From positions 1 to 64,000 of the forward strand of contig JAWKSZ010000027.1 in the NCBI GenBank assembly GCA_041402045.1: a stretch of DNA of 64,000 nt, in the 5' to 3' direction. The notes beneath the pieces were generated by a model, which did no database searches, was not told where the DNA came from, and saw nothing but the letters and a program-made list of their open reading frames with translations. A program made the position numbers and the translations under genes. Position 1 is the stretch's first letter; each line of letters starts with the position of its first letter. The stretch is from JAGQRJ01 sp041402045. GTDB taxonomy: Bacteria > Planctomycetota > J058. Below, in pieces: positions 23,685 to 32,548 of this stretch.

Positions 23685-25040
23685 CTACGCGACGACGTCC
23701 TCGTCGGGCCCCTCGAGGAAGAACTCGCGGATCAGGCGGTGCCAGTTGGCCTCGGCCTCGATCCCCGCCAGGATCGACACGAACCCGAACTGCAGGCGGT
23801 TGAGCAGGGCCAGCCCGCGGGTCGTGGTGTCGGGGTAGCCCTGGGAGAGGGCCACCTTGGCGCCCAGGGTGATCCCCCCGCGAGTGCGCTGCATGATCTG
23901 TCGGGTGAACTCGGGCGTGTAGCGGAAGGGCCGGTCCTCGCGAATCGGCAGCCAGAGGTGGGTCACGTAGTCGTGTATGAAGTCCTTGACCTCCTCCGTC
24001 GGCTCGCCGGGGTAGCCCAGGGAGGCGGGGAGGGCCTCGCGCACGGCCTCGTCCTCCCCCGCCCACAGGAGCTGAATGATCCGCTGGAACTCGCGGGGCA
24101 CGCTCATGGGGAACGTCTGCACGCAGCCGAAGTCGAGGAAGCCGACGCGTCCGTCCTCGAGGAACACGTAGTTGCCTGGGTGCGGGTCGGCGTTGAACAG
24201 CCCGAAGCTGTGAAGGCTCTTGAACACGAAGGTGTAGAGCGTGCGCCCGTAGGCGTTGCGCTCGTCCTGGCTAGCGCTCTGGACCTCCCGGTAGGTCCGC
24301 CCCTGGAGCAGCTCGCTGGTGAGCACTCGCCGGTGGGAGTAGGCGGGGTAGACGCGCGGGATCACGACGTGGGGATCGTCGGCGTAGAGCTCGGCGAAGC
24401 GCGCCTGGTTCGCGGCCTCGACGGTGTAGTCCAGCTCCTCCTCGATCTTGGCGGCGATGTCGCGCAGCGACTGCTTGACGTCCAGGCGCCCCAGGGTGCT
24501 CGCGCGCAGCACGTTCTCGAGCAGGTGCAGGTTCTTGAGGTCGCTGCGGATCGCCTTCTCGATCCCCGGATACTGGATCTTCACCGCCACCGGAGCGCCG
24601 TCGGCCAGCCGCGCGCGATAGACCTGCCCGATCGACGCCGCGGCGATCGCCTCGTCGGTGAACTCGGCGAAGACCTCGTCGGGGGGCTCGCCGACCTCGT
24701 CGATGAACACGTTGAGCATGTCGGCCAGCGGGACCTGCGGCGCCTCGGCCTGGAGCTTGCCCAGGACCTCGCGATAGGTCGGTCGCACGTCCTCGGGGAT
24801 CCACTCGTCCACGTAGGAGAGGATCTGGCCCGCCTTCATGGCCAGGCCCTTCATGCTCCCCAGGGCGTCGGCCACGTTCGAGGCGATCCCCCGGTGCGTC
24901 TGGTCGTCCGCGCCTTCGGCCCCGACCGCGCGCCGGGCCATGCCCTTCGCGAGCTGGGCCGAGGTGCTCGTCGCCAGCTTGGCCAGCTTGAACGTGCGGC
25001 CCAGCCGCGAGCCTTCCGGCGCCTTGCCTTGCTCCGCCAT
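23685..25040 (-). CDS. ABC1/AarF (UbiB)-family atypical kinase
   Basis: 451 residues from ATG 25040; a TTG 12 codons earlier is possible. The family marks are in order: the KxGQ motif (GLAMKAGQILSYVDEWIP), the Ala-rich loop replacing the glycine loop (AIAAASIGQVYRARL), the Lys in VAVKIQYPGIE, EELDYTVEAANQ, the catalytic segment FNADPHPGNYVF and the metal site VGFLDFGCVQTF. UbiB-like proteins are ATPases needed for isoprenoid-quinone or lipid metabolism at membranes. No hydrophobic tail is evident here. It stands alone on the minus strand; its specific role is unknown. Confidence 0.92.
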   Translation of the reverse strand: MAEQGKAPEGSRLGRTFKLAKLATSTSAQLAKGMARRAVGAEGADDQTHRGIASNVADALGSMKGLAMKAGQILSYVDEWIPEDVRPTYREVLGKLQAEAPQVPLADMLNVFIDEVGEPPDEVFAEFTDEAIAAASIGQVYRARLADGAPVAVKIQYPGIEKAIRSDLKNLHLLENVLRASTLGRLDVKQSLRDIAAKIEEELDYTVEAANQARFAELYADDPHVVIPRVYPAYSHRRVLTSELLQGRTYREVQSASQDERNAYGRTLYTFVFKSLHSFGLFNADPHPGNYVFLEDGRVGFLDFGCVQTFPMSVPREFQRIIQLLWAGEDEAVREALPASLGYPGEPTEEVKDFIHDYVTHLWLPIREDRPFRYTPEFTRQIMQRTRGGITLGAKVALSQGYPDTTTRGLALLNRLQFGFVSILAGIEAEANWHRLIREFFLEGPDEDVVA

Positions 25041-25177
25041 AGACCCGTATGGTGCGCGATCGCTTGGCGATTGCAAAGGGGCCAGCTCCGAGCGCCGAGC
25101 CGCCCTCTCCCGGAACCAACGCGAACGGGCGCCGTGAGGCGCCCGTTCAGAGGATCAGGATCAGGGGTCGACCGGGG

Positions 25178-25546
25178 CTACTCGCCGCCGTCGCCGCCGC
25201 CCTCGTCGGGGGCCTCGACCGGGGTCTCAGCCGGAGGCGGCGCGTTCATGTTCTCGTCGTCGCCGAGGAGCTTGGCGTCGATCGCCTCGACCATGTCGCC
25301 GGCGCCGAAGTCGATCCGGTAGTGATCGACGTCGTCTTCCTTCCGGCCGTTGGCGATCGTCACCGCGCCGTGGCGCGACCCGAGGATCTGCTCGATCTCG
25401 CCGTTGGTGCCCTTGGCCGGCATGTACTCGGTGAACAGCTCGTTCCACACGAACATGATGCAGCCCAGGGTCCCCACGCAGGAGAGGATCAGGAGCGTGC
25501 TCGCGATCGGGTGGGACGGCGGCCGCGAGAGGACTTCGTCCGCCAT
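25178..25546 (-). CDS. Small single-span membrane protein
   Basis: 122 residues. One membrane helix lies at about residues 13-34 (ASTLLILSCVGTLGCIMFVW). A short hydrophilic domain follows (IEQILGSRHGAVTIANGRKE, DHYRIDFGAGDMVEAID), with an acidic Gly/Pro tail. Its ATG overlaps the stop of the preceding coiled-coil membrane gene by one base, so the two form a unit. The family is not one I recognise. The pair may form a membrane-linked complex. Confidence 0.7.
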   Translation of the reverse strand: MADEVLSRPPSHPIASTLLILSCVGTLGCIMFVWNELFTEYMPAKGTNGEIEQILGSRHGAVTIANGRKEDDVDHYRIDFGAGDMVEAIDAKLLGDDENMNAPPPAETPVEAPDEGGGDGGE

Positions 25547-26412
25547 TACTGGAGCCTCGTGGCCGCGTCGTCGCCGGCGGAGATCTGGGCGCCCTCGGCG
25601 GCGAACTCGACCCGGCAGCTGGCCATGTCACGCAGGGTGCGCTCCACGATCACGCGCCCCTTGTACTTCCCGTTGCGGTGGATCGAGAACGCGTAGCCCG
25701 GGCGGACCTTGGCGTCGGAGCCCACGTCCAGCACCACCAGCGGCGGGCTGACGTCGCTCTTGACCGCCACGACCTTGCCGCGGATCACAGGCACCGGCGC
25801 GGAGGGCAGGGTCGCCTCCCAGTCGAAGCCGGCCTCCTGGGCCATGGCGATCATGGTCTCGGCTTCCTTGAGCTTGCGCCGGGTGCTGGCGAACTCGCCG
25901 CGGAGGTCGCTGTTGTCCTGCTCGAGGTTGGTCACGAGCGCGGTGAGGCGCGCGACCTGGCCCTCGGCCACCTCACGCCGGCGGGTGGCGAGGGTGAACT
26001 CGTTGCCCAGGCGCTCGAGGTCGGAGCGGGTCTTGGAGAGCTCGCTGTCGACGGACTGCAGGCGCTTGTTGAGCGTGTCGTTGGCGCGCTTCTCGTCCTG
26101 CACCATTTGCCGCGCCTTGTCGCGCTCGCTCTTGGCGTCCTGCATGCTCGCCAAGGCCTCGTTGGCCTTGTTCTTGTAATCGCGGATCTCGGTTTCCTTC
26201 GCCGCGATCAGGTCGTTGCGAGCCGAGAGCAGCGTATCGCGTCCGCGGATCTCCTTCTGCGCCCGACCCATGGCGGTCTCGTGGCGGTGCTTCAGCTGAG
26301 CGTAGCTGGTGCGCCACTCGCGACGGTGTTGGTAGAGCGTGGCCGACATGCCCAGGTAGACCATCACGAGGACTGCCTGGATGACGACGAAGATCTTCGC
26401 CAGGAGACTCAT
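25546..26412 (-). CDS. Membrane-anchored coiled-coil protein with C-terminal beta domain
   Basis: 288 residues. One N-terminal membrane helix (residues ~5-26, KIFVVIQAVLVMVYLGMSA) is followed by a long charged coiled coil (about 30-190, for example ARNDLIAAKETEIRDYKNKA). A compact beta-rich end follows (~200-280, VIRGKVVAVKSDVSPPLVVL, GYAFSIHRNGKYKGRVIVER). The layout resembles MreC-like or other periplasmic coiled-coil scaffolds, but no family signature is clear. It is coupled to the small membrane protein downstream. A role in envelope organisation is speculative. Confidence 0.75.
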   Translation of the reverse strand: MSLLAKIFVVIQAVLVMVYLGMSATLYQHRREWRTSYAQLKHRHETAMGRAQKEIRGRDTLLSARNDLIAAKETEIRDYKNKANEALASMQDAKSERDKARQMVQDEKRANDTLNKRLQSVDSELSKTRSDLERLGNEFTLATRRREVAEGQVARLTALVTNLEQDNSDLRGEFASTRRKLKEAETMIAMAQEAGFDWEATLPSAPVPVIRGKVVAVKSDVSPPLVVLDVGSDAKVRPGYAFSIHRNGKYKGRVIVERTLRDMASCRVEFAAEGAQISAGDDAATRLQ

Positions 26413-26570
26413 TCACATACTCCCGAGATGGGGCTGGTGTCGCGCTGCCACCAGTCGATTCAGGTCCTGGATTCTAATGCCAAGGAAGTCACGGGGCAAC
26501 GGGCCTTATGATGACCCGCCGGTGACGTTCGGAGTCGGCTGGCAGCCTCGCGAGAGGCCACCCGCGGGGG

Positions 26571-27374
26571 TCAATTCGAGTCCCGCTTGATCTGGCGGGC
26601 CCGATCGAAAATGTCGTCGAGCGCCGAGCGCGCGATCTGGCCGGGGCGATTCGGGGGCTCGTCGGAGCCCTCGTCCTCGGCGTAATCCTCTTCGGCGGCG
26701 TAGCCCTCGTCCTGGGCGTAGGCGTCCGCGTCTGCGCCCTCGGCGTAGGCCTCACCCTCGGCGTACTCGCCCTCGGCGTAGGCCTCACCCTCGGCGTACT
26801 CGCCCTCGGCGTAGGCCTCACCCTCGGCGTACTCGCCCTCGGCGTAGGCGTCGCCTTCGGCGTACTCGCCCTCGGCGTACGCGTCGCCCTCGGCGTAGGC
26901 CTCACCCTCGGCGTACGCGTCGCCCTCGGCGTACGCGTCCACGTCGTCGGCGTAGACCCCGCTGGCCGGGGTCTCGTTCAGGGGGACCGGCGAGGCGAAC
27001 TCGCCGGAGCCCAGGGTCTCCCCGGCCTCGTCGGCGTAGCCCATGCCGTCGTCGGGCGGGAGGTCGTCTGGGGCGGGGAACTCGCCCGAGTCGTTGAGGT
27101 TTGCGTCCTCGGCCAGGTCCACGCTCCCGTCGTCGCCTTCGAAGGCGGGGACCGCGGCGTCGAAGCCGTAGCTCGCCTCGTCCCCGGCGTCGTCGGCAAA
27201 CCCGCTGAGGTCGCGGGACTCCGTCGGCTCGGGCTCGAACTCGTCGGCCACGTCGATCTCGGACGCATAGCCGATCTCACCGGAGCTGTCGTGTGGGTTC
27301 ACGGCGGGAGCCTCGTCGGAGTCTTCCAACTCCTCGGCGAACTCGAGGGCGTCTTCGTTTTCGCTCGGGGGCAA
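26571..27374 (-). CDS. Highly acidic Tyr/Ala/Glu/Gly-repeat protein
   Basis: 267 residues from a TTG at 27374, chosen because GGGAGG lies 5 nt upstream; no nearer in-frame start has such a site. The whole protein is very acidic. Residues ~145-215 consist of twelve YAEG units spaced five or six residues apart (EYAEG and DAYAEG/EAYAEG alternating). The last ~20 residues switch to a conserved-looking basic helix (ARSALDDIFDRARQIKRDSN). There is no signal peptide or membrane helix. It is divergent from the FHA-pseudokinase with 124 nt between the two starts, so the two may share control. It may be a flexible scaffold or phospho-target; this is not established. Confidence 0.7.
   Translation of the reverse strand: MPPSENEDALEFAEELEDSDEAPAVNPHDSSGEIGYASEIDVADEFEPEPTESRDLSGFADDAGDEASYGFDAAVPAFEGDDGSVDLAEDANLNDSGEFPAPDDLPPDDGMGYADEAGETLGSGEFASPVPLNETPASGVYADDVDAYAEGDAYAEGEAYAEGDAYAEGEYAEGDAYAEGEYAEGEAYAEGEYAEGEAYAEGEYAEGEAYAEGADADAYAQDEGYAAEEDYAEDEGSDEPPNRPGQIARSALDDIFDRARQIKRDSN
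26737..26938. repeat. In-frame minisatellite coding YAEG repeats
   Basis: Units of 15 and 18 nt (mostly alternating, about 33 nt per pair) with core ctcggcgta on the + strand repeat twelve times and keep the reading frame of the acidic protein. Copy number could vary between strains. Confidence 0.85.
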
Positions 27375-27498
27375 ACTGCACCTCCCCAGGGTCTTGAATT
27401 CTAGATCCCCGGTCCCGCGCGCGCAAACCGAGACTGCGCCGGCCCCCCCGGACAGAAATCCGGGCCCTGGACAAGGGGCGAGGGGTAGACTGGCTGCC

Positions 27499-28752
27499 AT
27501 GCAGGCCGAGGTCTACGTGCTCAGTGGTCGCGACGCGGGGAAAGGGCTCAGCGCCACCCCTGGCCCGCCGATCTTCGTGGGCCGGGCCGCCACCAACCAA
27601 ATGCGGATCCGCGACCCCCAGGCCTCCCGCGTCCACTGCCGGATCGACGTCAAGGCCGACGGCCTGGTGTTGTTCGACAACAACTCCGGGAACGGGACCT
27701 TCGTCAACGGCGAGCGCGTGCGCAACACGCGCCGGCTGGACGACCTGGACGAGATCCGGATCGGGGCCACGCGGCTCAAGGTCCTGATCGAAAGCGAGGA
27801 GGAGCAGCACGAGCGCGAGGGCAGGCCGAGCTCCCACGGCCCGGTGCAGACGATCCCCACCGGCCCCCGGGACCGCGGCGGCGCGCGCCCCGCAGAGGCC
27901 GAGAGCGGCGAGCGCCCCCCCAAGAACAAGCTCCGCGAAGTGCTCCCCGGCTACCGCCTGGAGGCGCGCCTCGGCGGCCACAGCCACGCCGGGGTCGCGG
28001 TCTACCGCGCGGTCCAGCTCTCCCTCGAGCGGCGGGTGGCGCTCAAGGTGCTCCTCGCCAAGGGCGACTCGAGCGAGCAGCAGGTGGCGCGCTTCCTGCG
28101 CGAGGCCAAGGCGATCGCCCGGCTTCCGCACCCGAACATCGTCACGATCCACGACGTGATCCAACGTCGCACCCTGAACGTGCTGGTCATGGAGCTCCTG
28201 GCGGGCGGCAGCCTGGCGGACCGCCTCGAGGACGGGCTCGACGCCGACGAGACCCTCGAGCTCGGGCGCGCGGTGAGCGCGGCGCTGGCCTACGCCCACG
28301 AGCACGAGGTGATCCACCGCGCGGTCAAGCCCTCGAACGTGCTCTACGCGCCCCACGTGCCCACCTTCAAGCTCGGCGACTTCGGCTTCGCCACTCCGCC
28401 CGAGGAGCAGACCGGGGAGACGAGCTTCCTCGTGGGGACCCCCCTCGAGGCCCTGGGCTACCTGGCACCGGAGCAGCTCAAGGCCGACACCCCCGCCGAC
28501 GCGCGCACCGACGTCTACGGCCTGGGAGCCACGCTCTACGCCTGCCTGCGCGGGGCGCCGCCGTTTCAGGGAGAGAGCGAGGCCGAGGTCGCCGCCGCGA
28601 TCCTGAACGACCCTGCGCCCCCTCTGGGCGAGGACGAGGCGCCGCCCGAGCTCACCGCGCTGATCGCGCGCTGCCTGGAGAAGGACCCCGAGGCGCGCTT
28701 CTCCGACGGCGTGGCGCTGCACGCGGCCTTGCTCGACGTGGTGCTCCCCTAG
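27499..28752 (+). CDS. FHA-domain protein with a probable pseudokinase domain
   Basis: 417 residues from ATG 27499. An FHA domain (~1-95) has the phosphothreonine-binding core: VGR at 27-29, RVHC at 44-47 and NNSGNGTFVNG at 61-71. A charged linker leads to a Ser/Thr-kinase fold (~152-412). It keeps Lys183 (VALKVL), Asn280, DFG at 294-296 and the YLAPEQ block, but the catalytic loop reads HRAVKPSN. The usual catalytic Asp is therefore Ala275 (codon GCG, two changes from GAC). The glycine loop is also poor (LGGHSHAGVAVY). I infer that it binds phosphoproteins and perhaps nucleotide but does not phosphorylate, or does so weakly. It is divergent from the acidic repeat gene and overlaps the next gene by one base. 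Confidence 0.88.
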   Translation: MQAEVYVLSGRDAGKGLSATPGPPIFVGRAATNQMRIRDPQASRVHCRIDVKADGLVLFDNNSGNGTFVNGERVRNTRRLDDLDEIRIGATRLKVLIESEEEQHEREGRPSSHGPVQTIPTGPRDRGGARPAEAESGERPPKNKLREVLPGYRLEARLGGHSHAGVAVYRAVQLSLERRVALKVLLAKGDSSEQQVARFLREAKAIARLPHPNIVTIHDVIQRRTLNVLVMELLAGGSLADRLEDGLDADETLELGRAVSAALAYAHEHEVIHRAVKPSNVLYAPHVPTFKLGDFGFATPPEEQTGETSFLVGTPLEALGYLAPEQLKADTPADARTDVYGLGATLYACLRGAPPFQGESEAEVAAAILNDPAPPLGEDEAPPELTALIARCLEKDPEARFSDGVALHAALLDVVLP

Positions 28753-30122
28753 TGGGCGAGGCGCGCAAGCTCGCGCTGGCGAAGGGCGTGCGCTACGCCT
28801 GCAAGCGCTGCGGCGACTGCTGCCGCGGACTCCCCGTCCCGCTGACCCCCGAGGACGTAGCCCGGCTCGAGGCCCACGACTGGACCCAGACGGCCCTCGG
28901 CTCGAGGGGCGCGGTCGTGCACACGCAGCAGGCGCCGCGGGGCACCTGGGGGCCCCATACGGCGCGCACCGCCGACGGCGCCTGCGTGTTCCTGGTCGAG
29001 GGCAACACCTGCGAGGTCGAGCGCACCCTGGGCCACGACGCCAAGCCGCTGGCCTGCCGCCGCTTCCCCTTCGCCTACGCTCCGGGCACCGACCAACGTC
29101 TGGCCTACCTCGGCGCCGACTTCACCTGCAGCGCCGTGGCGCACAACGCCGGGCAGCCCCTGGCCAGCCACCGCAAGCTCGCGCAAGAGCTGCTCGAGGC
29201 CGGCCCGCCCCTGGTCGCGCCCCCCGACCCGATCCCCTTCTCGCGGGGGCTCGCCTACCCGCGCGCCGAGCTCGACGACGTGCTGGACCTGGTCGCGGCC
29301 GAGCTGGAGGACGCCGGGAGACCCTTCGTCGACCGGCTGCTGGCGGTGGTGCGCTTCCTCGAGCTGTTCCGGCGCTCGCACATGAGCGACCTGCGCGCGC
29401 CCGCGCCCAAGACCATGCTCGAGGGCTTCGCCAAGGGCGTGCGCGAGCAGGTCAAGCGCGGCGTGCACCGCATGCCCTTCCGCCCGCCGGGGCTGTTCGA
29501 GCGGCTCCTGTTCCGCCGGCTGCTGGCCCAGGCCTGCCGCCCGCGCCCCCCCGCGCTGTGGTCGGCGGGCCCCGTGCGCCGCGCGGTCCGTGGCCTGGGC
29601 GACGGCCTGGCAGGCCTGAGCTACCTCGCGGGCACGGGCTGGATCCAGCCGCTGGGCGCCCAGCGCCGGCTGGCGATCCACCAGGTGCGCCTCGAGGCGC
29701 CCCCGGCCGATGTCTACGCGCCGGTGGCGGACGGCGCGCTGACCCACTACTTCGTGGCCCACGTCAGCGGGCGGAGCTTCCTCCGCCCGGGGTTCCCCGT
29801 CGCCGAGACCCTCCCGGCGCTGGGGCTCCTCGCCCGCCAGTTCCCGCTGATCCTGCTCTTCGCCCGGGCCGCCTGCCTGGCGCGCGGGGGGGCCGCGGTC
29901 TCCGGCGACGACTACGCCGCCGCCGTGCGCAGCGCCGAGTTGGCCTGGGGGCAGCGCGCGTGGACCCGCGGCCTGCGGGGCCGACGCCGGGCGCGGCTGC
30001 TCGAGAACCTGGAGCCGGCCTTCCACCACGTCGCCTGGTGCGCGCTGCGCCCCCAGGACCTCGAGCGCGCCAAGGCCAAGGCCGAGGCGCGCAAGGAAGC
30101 GGCGAGCCGCGCTCAGGAGTAG
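28752..30122 (+). CDS. YkgJ-type cysteine-cluster protein, long form
   Basis: 456 residues from GTG 28752, which shares a base with the stop of the FHA gene. The N-terminal ~130 residues carry the cluster CKRCGDCC (Cys17, 20, 23, 24), the GACVFL...NTC block and KPLACRRFPFAY, typical of the YkgJ/UPF0153 family thought to bind zinc or an iron-sulfur centre. The rest (~320 residues) is helical with Arg-rich stretches and a hydrophobic block (~355-390), and matches nothing I know. Co-translation with an FHA-pseudokinase hints at a signalling partner. Function is unknown. Confidence 0.8.
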   Translation: MGEARKLALAKGVRYACKRCGDCCRGLPVPLTPEDVARLEAHDWTQTALGSRGAVVHTQQAPRGTWGPHTARTADGACVFLVEGNTCEVERTLGHDAKPLACRRFPFAYAPGTDQRLAYLGADFTCSAVAHNAGQPLASHRKLAQELLEAGPPLVAPPDPIPFSRGLAYPRAELDDVLDLVAAELEDAGRPFVDRLLAVVRFLELFRRSHMSDLRAPAPKTMLEGFAKGVREQVKRGVHRMPFRPPGLFERLLFRRLLAQACRPRPPALWSAGPVRRAVRGLGDGLAGLSYLAGTGWIQPLGAQRRLAIHQVRLEAPPADVYAPVADGALTHYFVAHVSGRSFLRPGFPVAETLPALGLLARQFPLILLFARAACLARGGAAVSGDDYAAAVRSAELAWGQRAWTRGLRGRRRARLLENLEPAFHHVAWCALRPQDLERAKAKAEARKEAASRAQE

Positions 30123-30168
30123 GCGGCTACCCGCTCGGGAGCGCGGGGCTGCGGGAAACTAGCGCGAT

Positions 30169-30251
30169 TGCGAAGGGGGGGACTCGAACCCCCACGTCCG
30201 GTGGACACTAGAACCTAAATCTAGCGCGTCTGCCAATTCCGCCACCCTCGC
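30169..30251 (-). tRNA. tRNA-Leu (anticodon UAG)
   Basis: The minus strand folds as a class II tRNA: acceptor arms GCGAGGG / CCTTCGC (one G-U), D-loop GGCGGAATTGGCAGACGC, anticodon stem CTAGA/TCTAG around loop TTTAGGT giving UAG, a long variable arm, and a T arm with GGTTCGAGTCC. The discriminator base is A, the leucine identity base. CCA is not encoded. Confidence 0.97.
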
Positions 30252-30378
30252 GAGGCCTCCGAGTATAGCCCAGCGGCCGGGGCGCGAGCTTCGTGGATCG
30301 GGGCTCGCGCGGGCCGGGCGCCCGAGTCATTCTGTGTCCCGGGCGGTGTGCTATCACTGCCGGAGACGGAGGACGACG

Positions 30379-30993
30379 GTGAGCCTGGACGGACTGATCT
30401 ACCGCCTTGTGGAGGAGCGCTCGCTGGAGGCGCTCGAGGCGTTGACCAGCACCGACGACGACAGCGTGCTCGAGGCGTTGATCGAGGCCGCGGGCGAGGT
30501 CGTCGACAGCGGTCAGCTCGACGAGAACGAGGAGCAGATCCTGGAGACGATCCGGGCGCACCTCCTCGAGTGCAAGGCCAAGGGCCCGCTGGTCGACGCC
30601 CTGGGCGCGACGGGCAACCACAAGGCCGCCCGCGAGTTCGCGCTCTCGGTGCTCAGCGAGCTCGGCGACCAGTCGGCGCTCCCGGACATGATCCCGCTCC
30701 TGCGCGATCCGGACGCCGGCGTGCGGGCGTCCGCGGCCGAGCACCTGGCGCTGCTCACCAACTACGACTTCGGCGACGACGCGGAGAAGTGGAACGACTA
30801 CTACAACCGCCTGATCCGCGGCCGCCTCGCCTACGAGAAGGAGGAGGAGGAGGAGCGCAAGGAGAAGCTCGCCGCCAAGCGCGCCCGCGCCGCCAAGAAG
30901 GAGCAGGACGACTTCTACGGCGACAGCGGCGACGGCGACGACTACGACAGCGGCAACGACAACGGCTACGGGTCCTTCGGCCACTACGGCTAG
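30379..30993 (+). CDS. HEAT-repeat-like protein with charged, low-complexity tail
   Basis: 204 residues from GTG 30379, chosen for the GGAGG 5-6 nt upstream. The central part has alternating short helices (SLEALEALTSTDDDSVLEAL and LPDMIPLLRDPDAGVRASAA) in the style of HEAT/PBS repeats used for protein contacts. A Glu/Lys-rich helix follows (KEEEEERKEKLAAKRARAAK), then a Gly/Asp/Tyr tail (YGDSGDGDDYDSGNDNGYG). There are no catalytic motifs. It converges on the radical SAM gene and is probably monocistronic. Confidence 0.72.
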   Translation: MSLDGLIYRLVEERSLEALEALTSTDDDSVLEALIEAAGEVVDSGQLDENEEQILETIRAHLLECKAKGPLVDALGATGNHKAAREFALSVLSELGDQSALPDMIPLLRDPDAGVRASAAEHLALLTNYDFGDDAEKWNDYYNRLIRGRLAYEKEEEEERKEKLAAKRARAAKKEQDDFYGDSGDGDDYDSGNDNGYGSFGHYG

Positions 30994-31014
30994 GAGCCCG
31001 TCGGCGTCGGCTCC

Positions 31015-32442
31015 CTACCGGTTGAGCTGGCGCAAGAGGATCTTGGCGCCCATGCCGGCCTTGGAGCGCAGATCGCGCCAGGAGCGCACGTTCTTGGCCT
31101 GACGGGCGATGTAGCCCAGGCGCGAGTAGAACCGGCGGTGCGCCTCGCTCTGCAGCTCGCGCAGCTCGTCCTCGGAGAAGTCCTTGTTCCAGAACTGGAC
31201 GCGGAAGTCCTCGGACGGGTTCTTGGCGAACTCGAGCCAGTAGTCCCCGGGGATGTAGCCGCCCTCGAGCATGCTCTGGTAGAGCGCGGTCTTGGGGTAG
31301 GGCGTGCAGATCGAGAACTGCGCGTAGTCGGGGTCGAGCTCGATCGCGAAGTCGACGGTGTGCATCATCTCTTCGCGGGTCTCGGTCGGGATCCCGATCA
31401 TGCAGTAGGCGAAGGTCCCGATCCCGGCGTCGTGGGTCCACTTGAACGCGCGCTTGATCTTCTCGGGGGTCGTCTGCTTCTGCAGGAACTTGAGGTGCCG
31501 CGGGGTCGCGGACTCCACGCCGTAGTGGATCCGGTAGCAGCCGGCCTCCTTCAGCGCGGCGAGCAGCTCGGGCTTCACGGTGTCGACCCGGGCGGAGATC
31601 TTGAAGTGGATCTCGAGCCCCGAGCGCTTGATCAGGTCGCAGATCTCGTAGAGCCGGTTCTTGTCGATGGTGATCGTGTCGTCGACGAAGAAGATGTCGT
31701 CCACCCCGCGGTCGACCAGGTAGCGCAGCTCGGCGAGCACGTGCTCGGCGGAGCGCTTGCGGAACTTGGTCATGCGGATGTCGCAGAACAGGCACTTGGC
31801 CGGGCAGCCGCGCGAGGTCTGCATGGTGGCGAGCTTGGCGCCCTCCGCCGCGATGTGGTCGTAGTTGTCGAGGTCGACCAGGTGCCGGGCGGGGAGCGGG
31901 AGCTCGTCCAGGCTCTCGAGCTTGTGCTGGCGCGGGTTCACCGAGGGGGTCCCGTCGTGGTGGAACCCAAGGCCCGGGATCTGCGAGAGCTCCTCGAAGC
32001 CGGCGCCGTTGCGCAGGGCCTCGACCAGCCACACGAACACCTGCTCGCCCTCGCCGTGGACCACGTAGTCCACGCCCTCGAGGCCCAGGGTCTCGTTGGG
32101 GTAGAGGGTCACGTGCTGGCCGCCGACGCAGGTCTTGGCCGCGGGCGCCGCGCGCTTGACGAGGCGCACGGTCTTCCAGCAGTCGATCAGGTTGAAGGTC
32201 AGGGTGGTGATCCCCACGAGCTCAGGGTTCACCTCGCGCACGCGGCGCTCGAGGCCCTCGTAGTCGAGGCGCTCGGCGGGCGCGTCGATCACCGTGGGCA
32301 CGATCCCCAGCTTCTCCTCGAGGTAGGCCGCCACGTAGAGCAGGCCAAGTTTGGGGTAGACGCCCTTGCCGCTCTCGAGCCCCTTGGGGACGGAGCTCTC
32401 GATGCTGTGGGTCTCAGGGGGAATGATGAAGCAGATCCGCAT
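31015..32442 (-). CDS. B12-binding-type radical SAM protein
   Basis: 475 residues from ATG 32442. Residues 1-165 have the cobalamin-binding-like fold (IIPPETHSIESS..., ELVGITTLTFN, CVGGQHVTLYP, VDYVVHGEGE) without the classic DxHxxG. The radical SAM core begins at QTSRGCPAKCLFC (Cys213, 217, 220 bind the 4Fe-4S cluster). It continues with FVDDTITIDK, HFKISARVDTV, IHYGVESATP and GTFAYCMIGIPTETREE. Such enzymes (the HpnJ, hopanoid and Mg-protoporphyrin cyclase group) methylate or rearrange lipids and cofactors. The exact reaction cannot be named from context. Upstream lies the repeat island rather than another gene. Confidence 0.88.
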   Translation of the reverse strand: MRICFIIPPETHSIESSVPKGLESGKGVYPKLGLLYVAAYLEEKLGIVPTVIDAPAERLDYEGLERRVREVNPELVGITTLTFNLIDCWKTVRLVKRAAPAAKTCVGGQHVTLYPNETLGLEGVDYVVHGEGEQVFVWLVEALRNGAGFEELSQIPGLGFHHDGTPSVNPRQHKLESLDELPLPARHLVDLDNYDHIAAEGAKLATMQTSRGCPAKCLFCDIRMTKFRKRSAEHVLAELRYLVDRGVDDIFFVDDTITIDKNRLYEICDLIKRSGLEIHFKISARVDTVKPELLAALKEAGCYRIHYGVESATPRHLKFLQKQTTPEKIKRAFKWTHDAGIGTFAYCMIGIPTETREEMMHTVDFAIELDPDYAQFSICTPYPKTALYQSMLEGGYIPGDYWLEFAKNPSEDFRVQFWNKDFSEDELRELQSEAHRRFYSRLGYIARQAKNVRSWRDLRSKAGMGAKILLRQLNR

Positions 32443-32548
32443 ATACCGCGCCCTTTTGGTCCCAATTTGAGCGCCCGGGCAGCTCAAGTCAAGGCCGGAG
32501 TTTCGCACGAACTGCCGGAAATTCAGCAACTTAGCGGGGATGAGGCGG

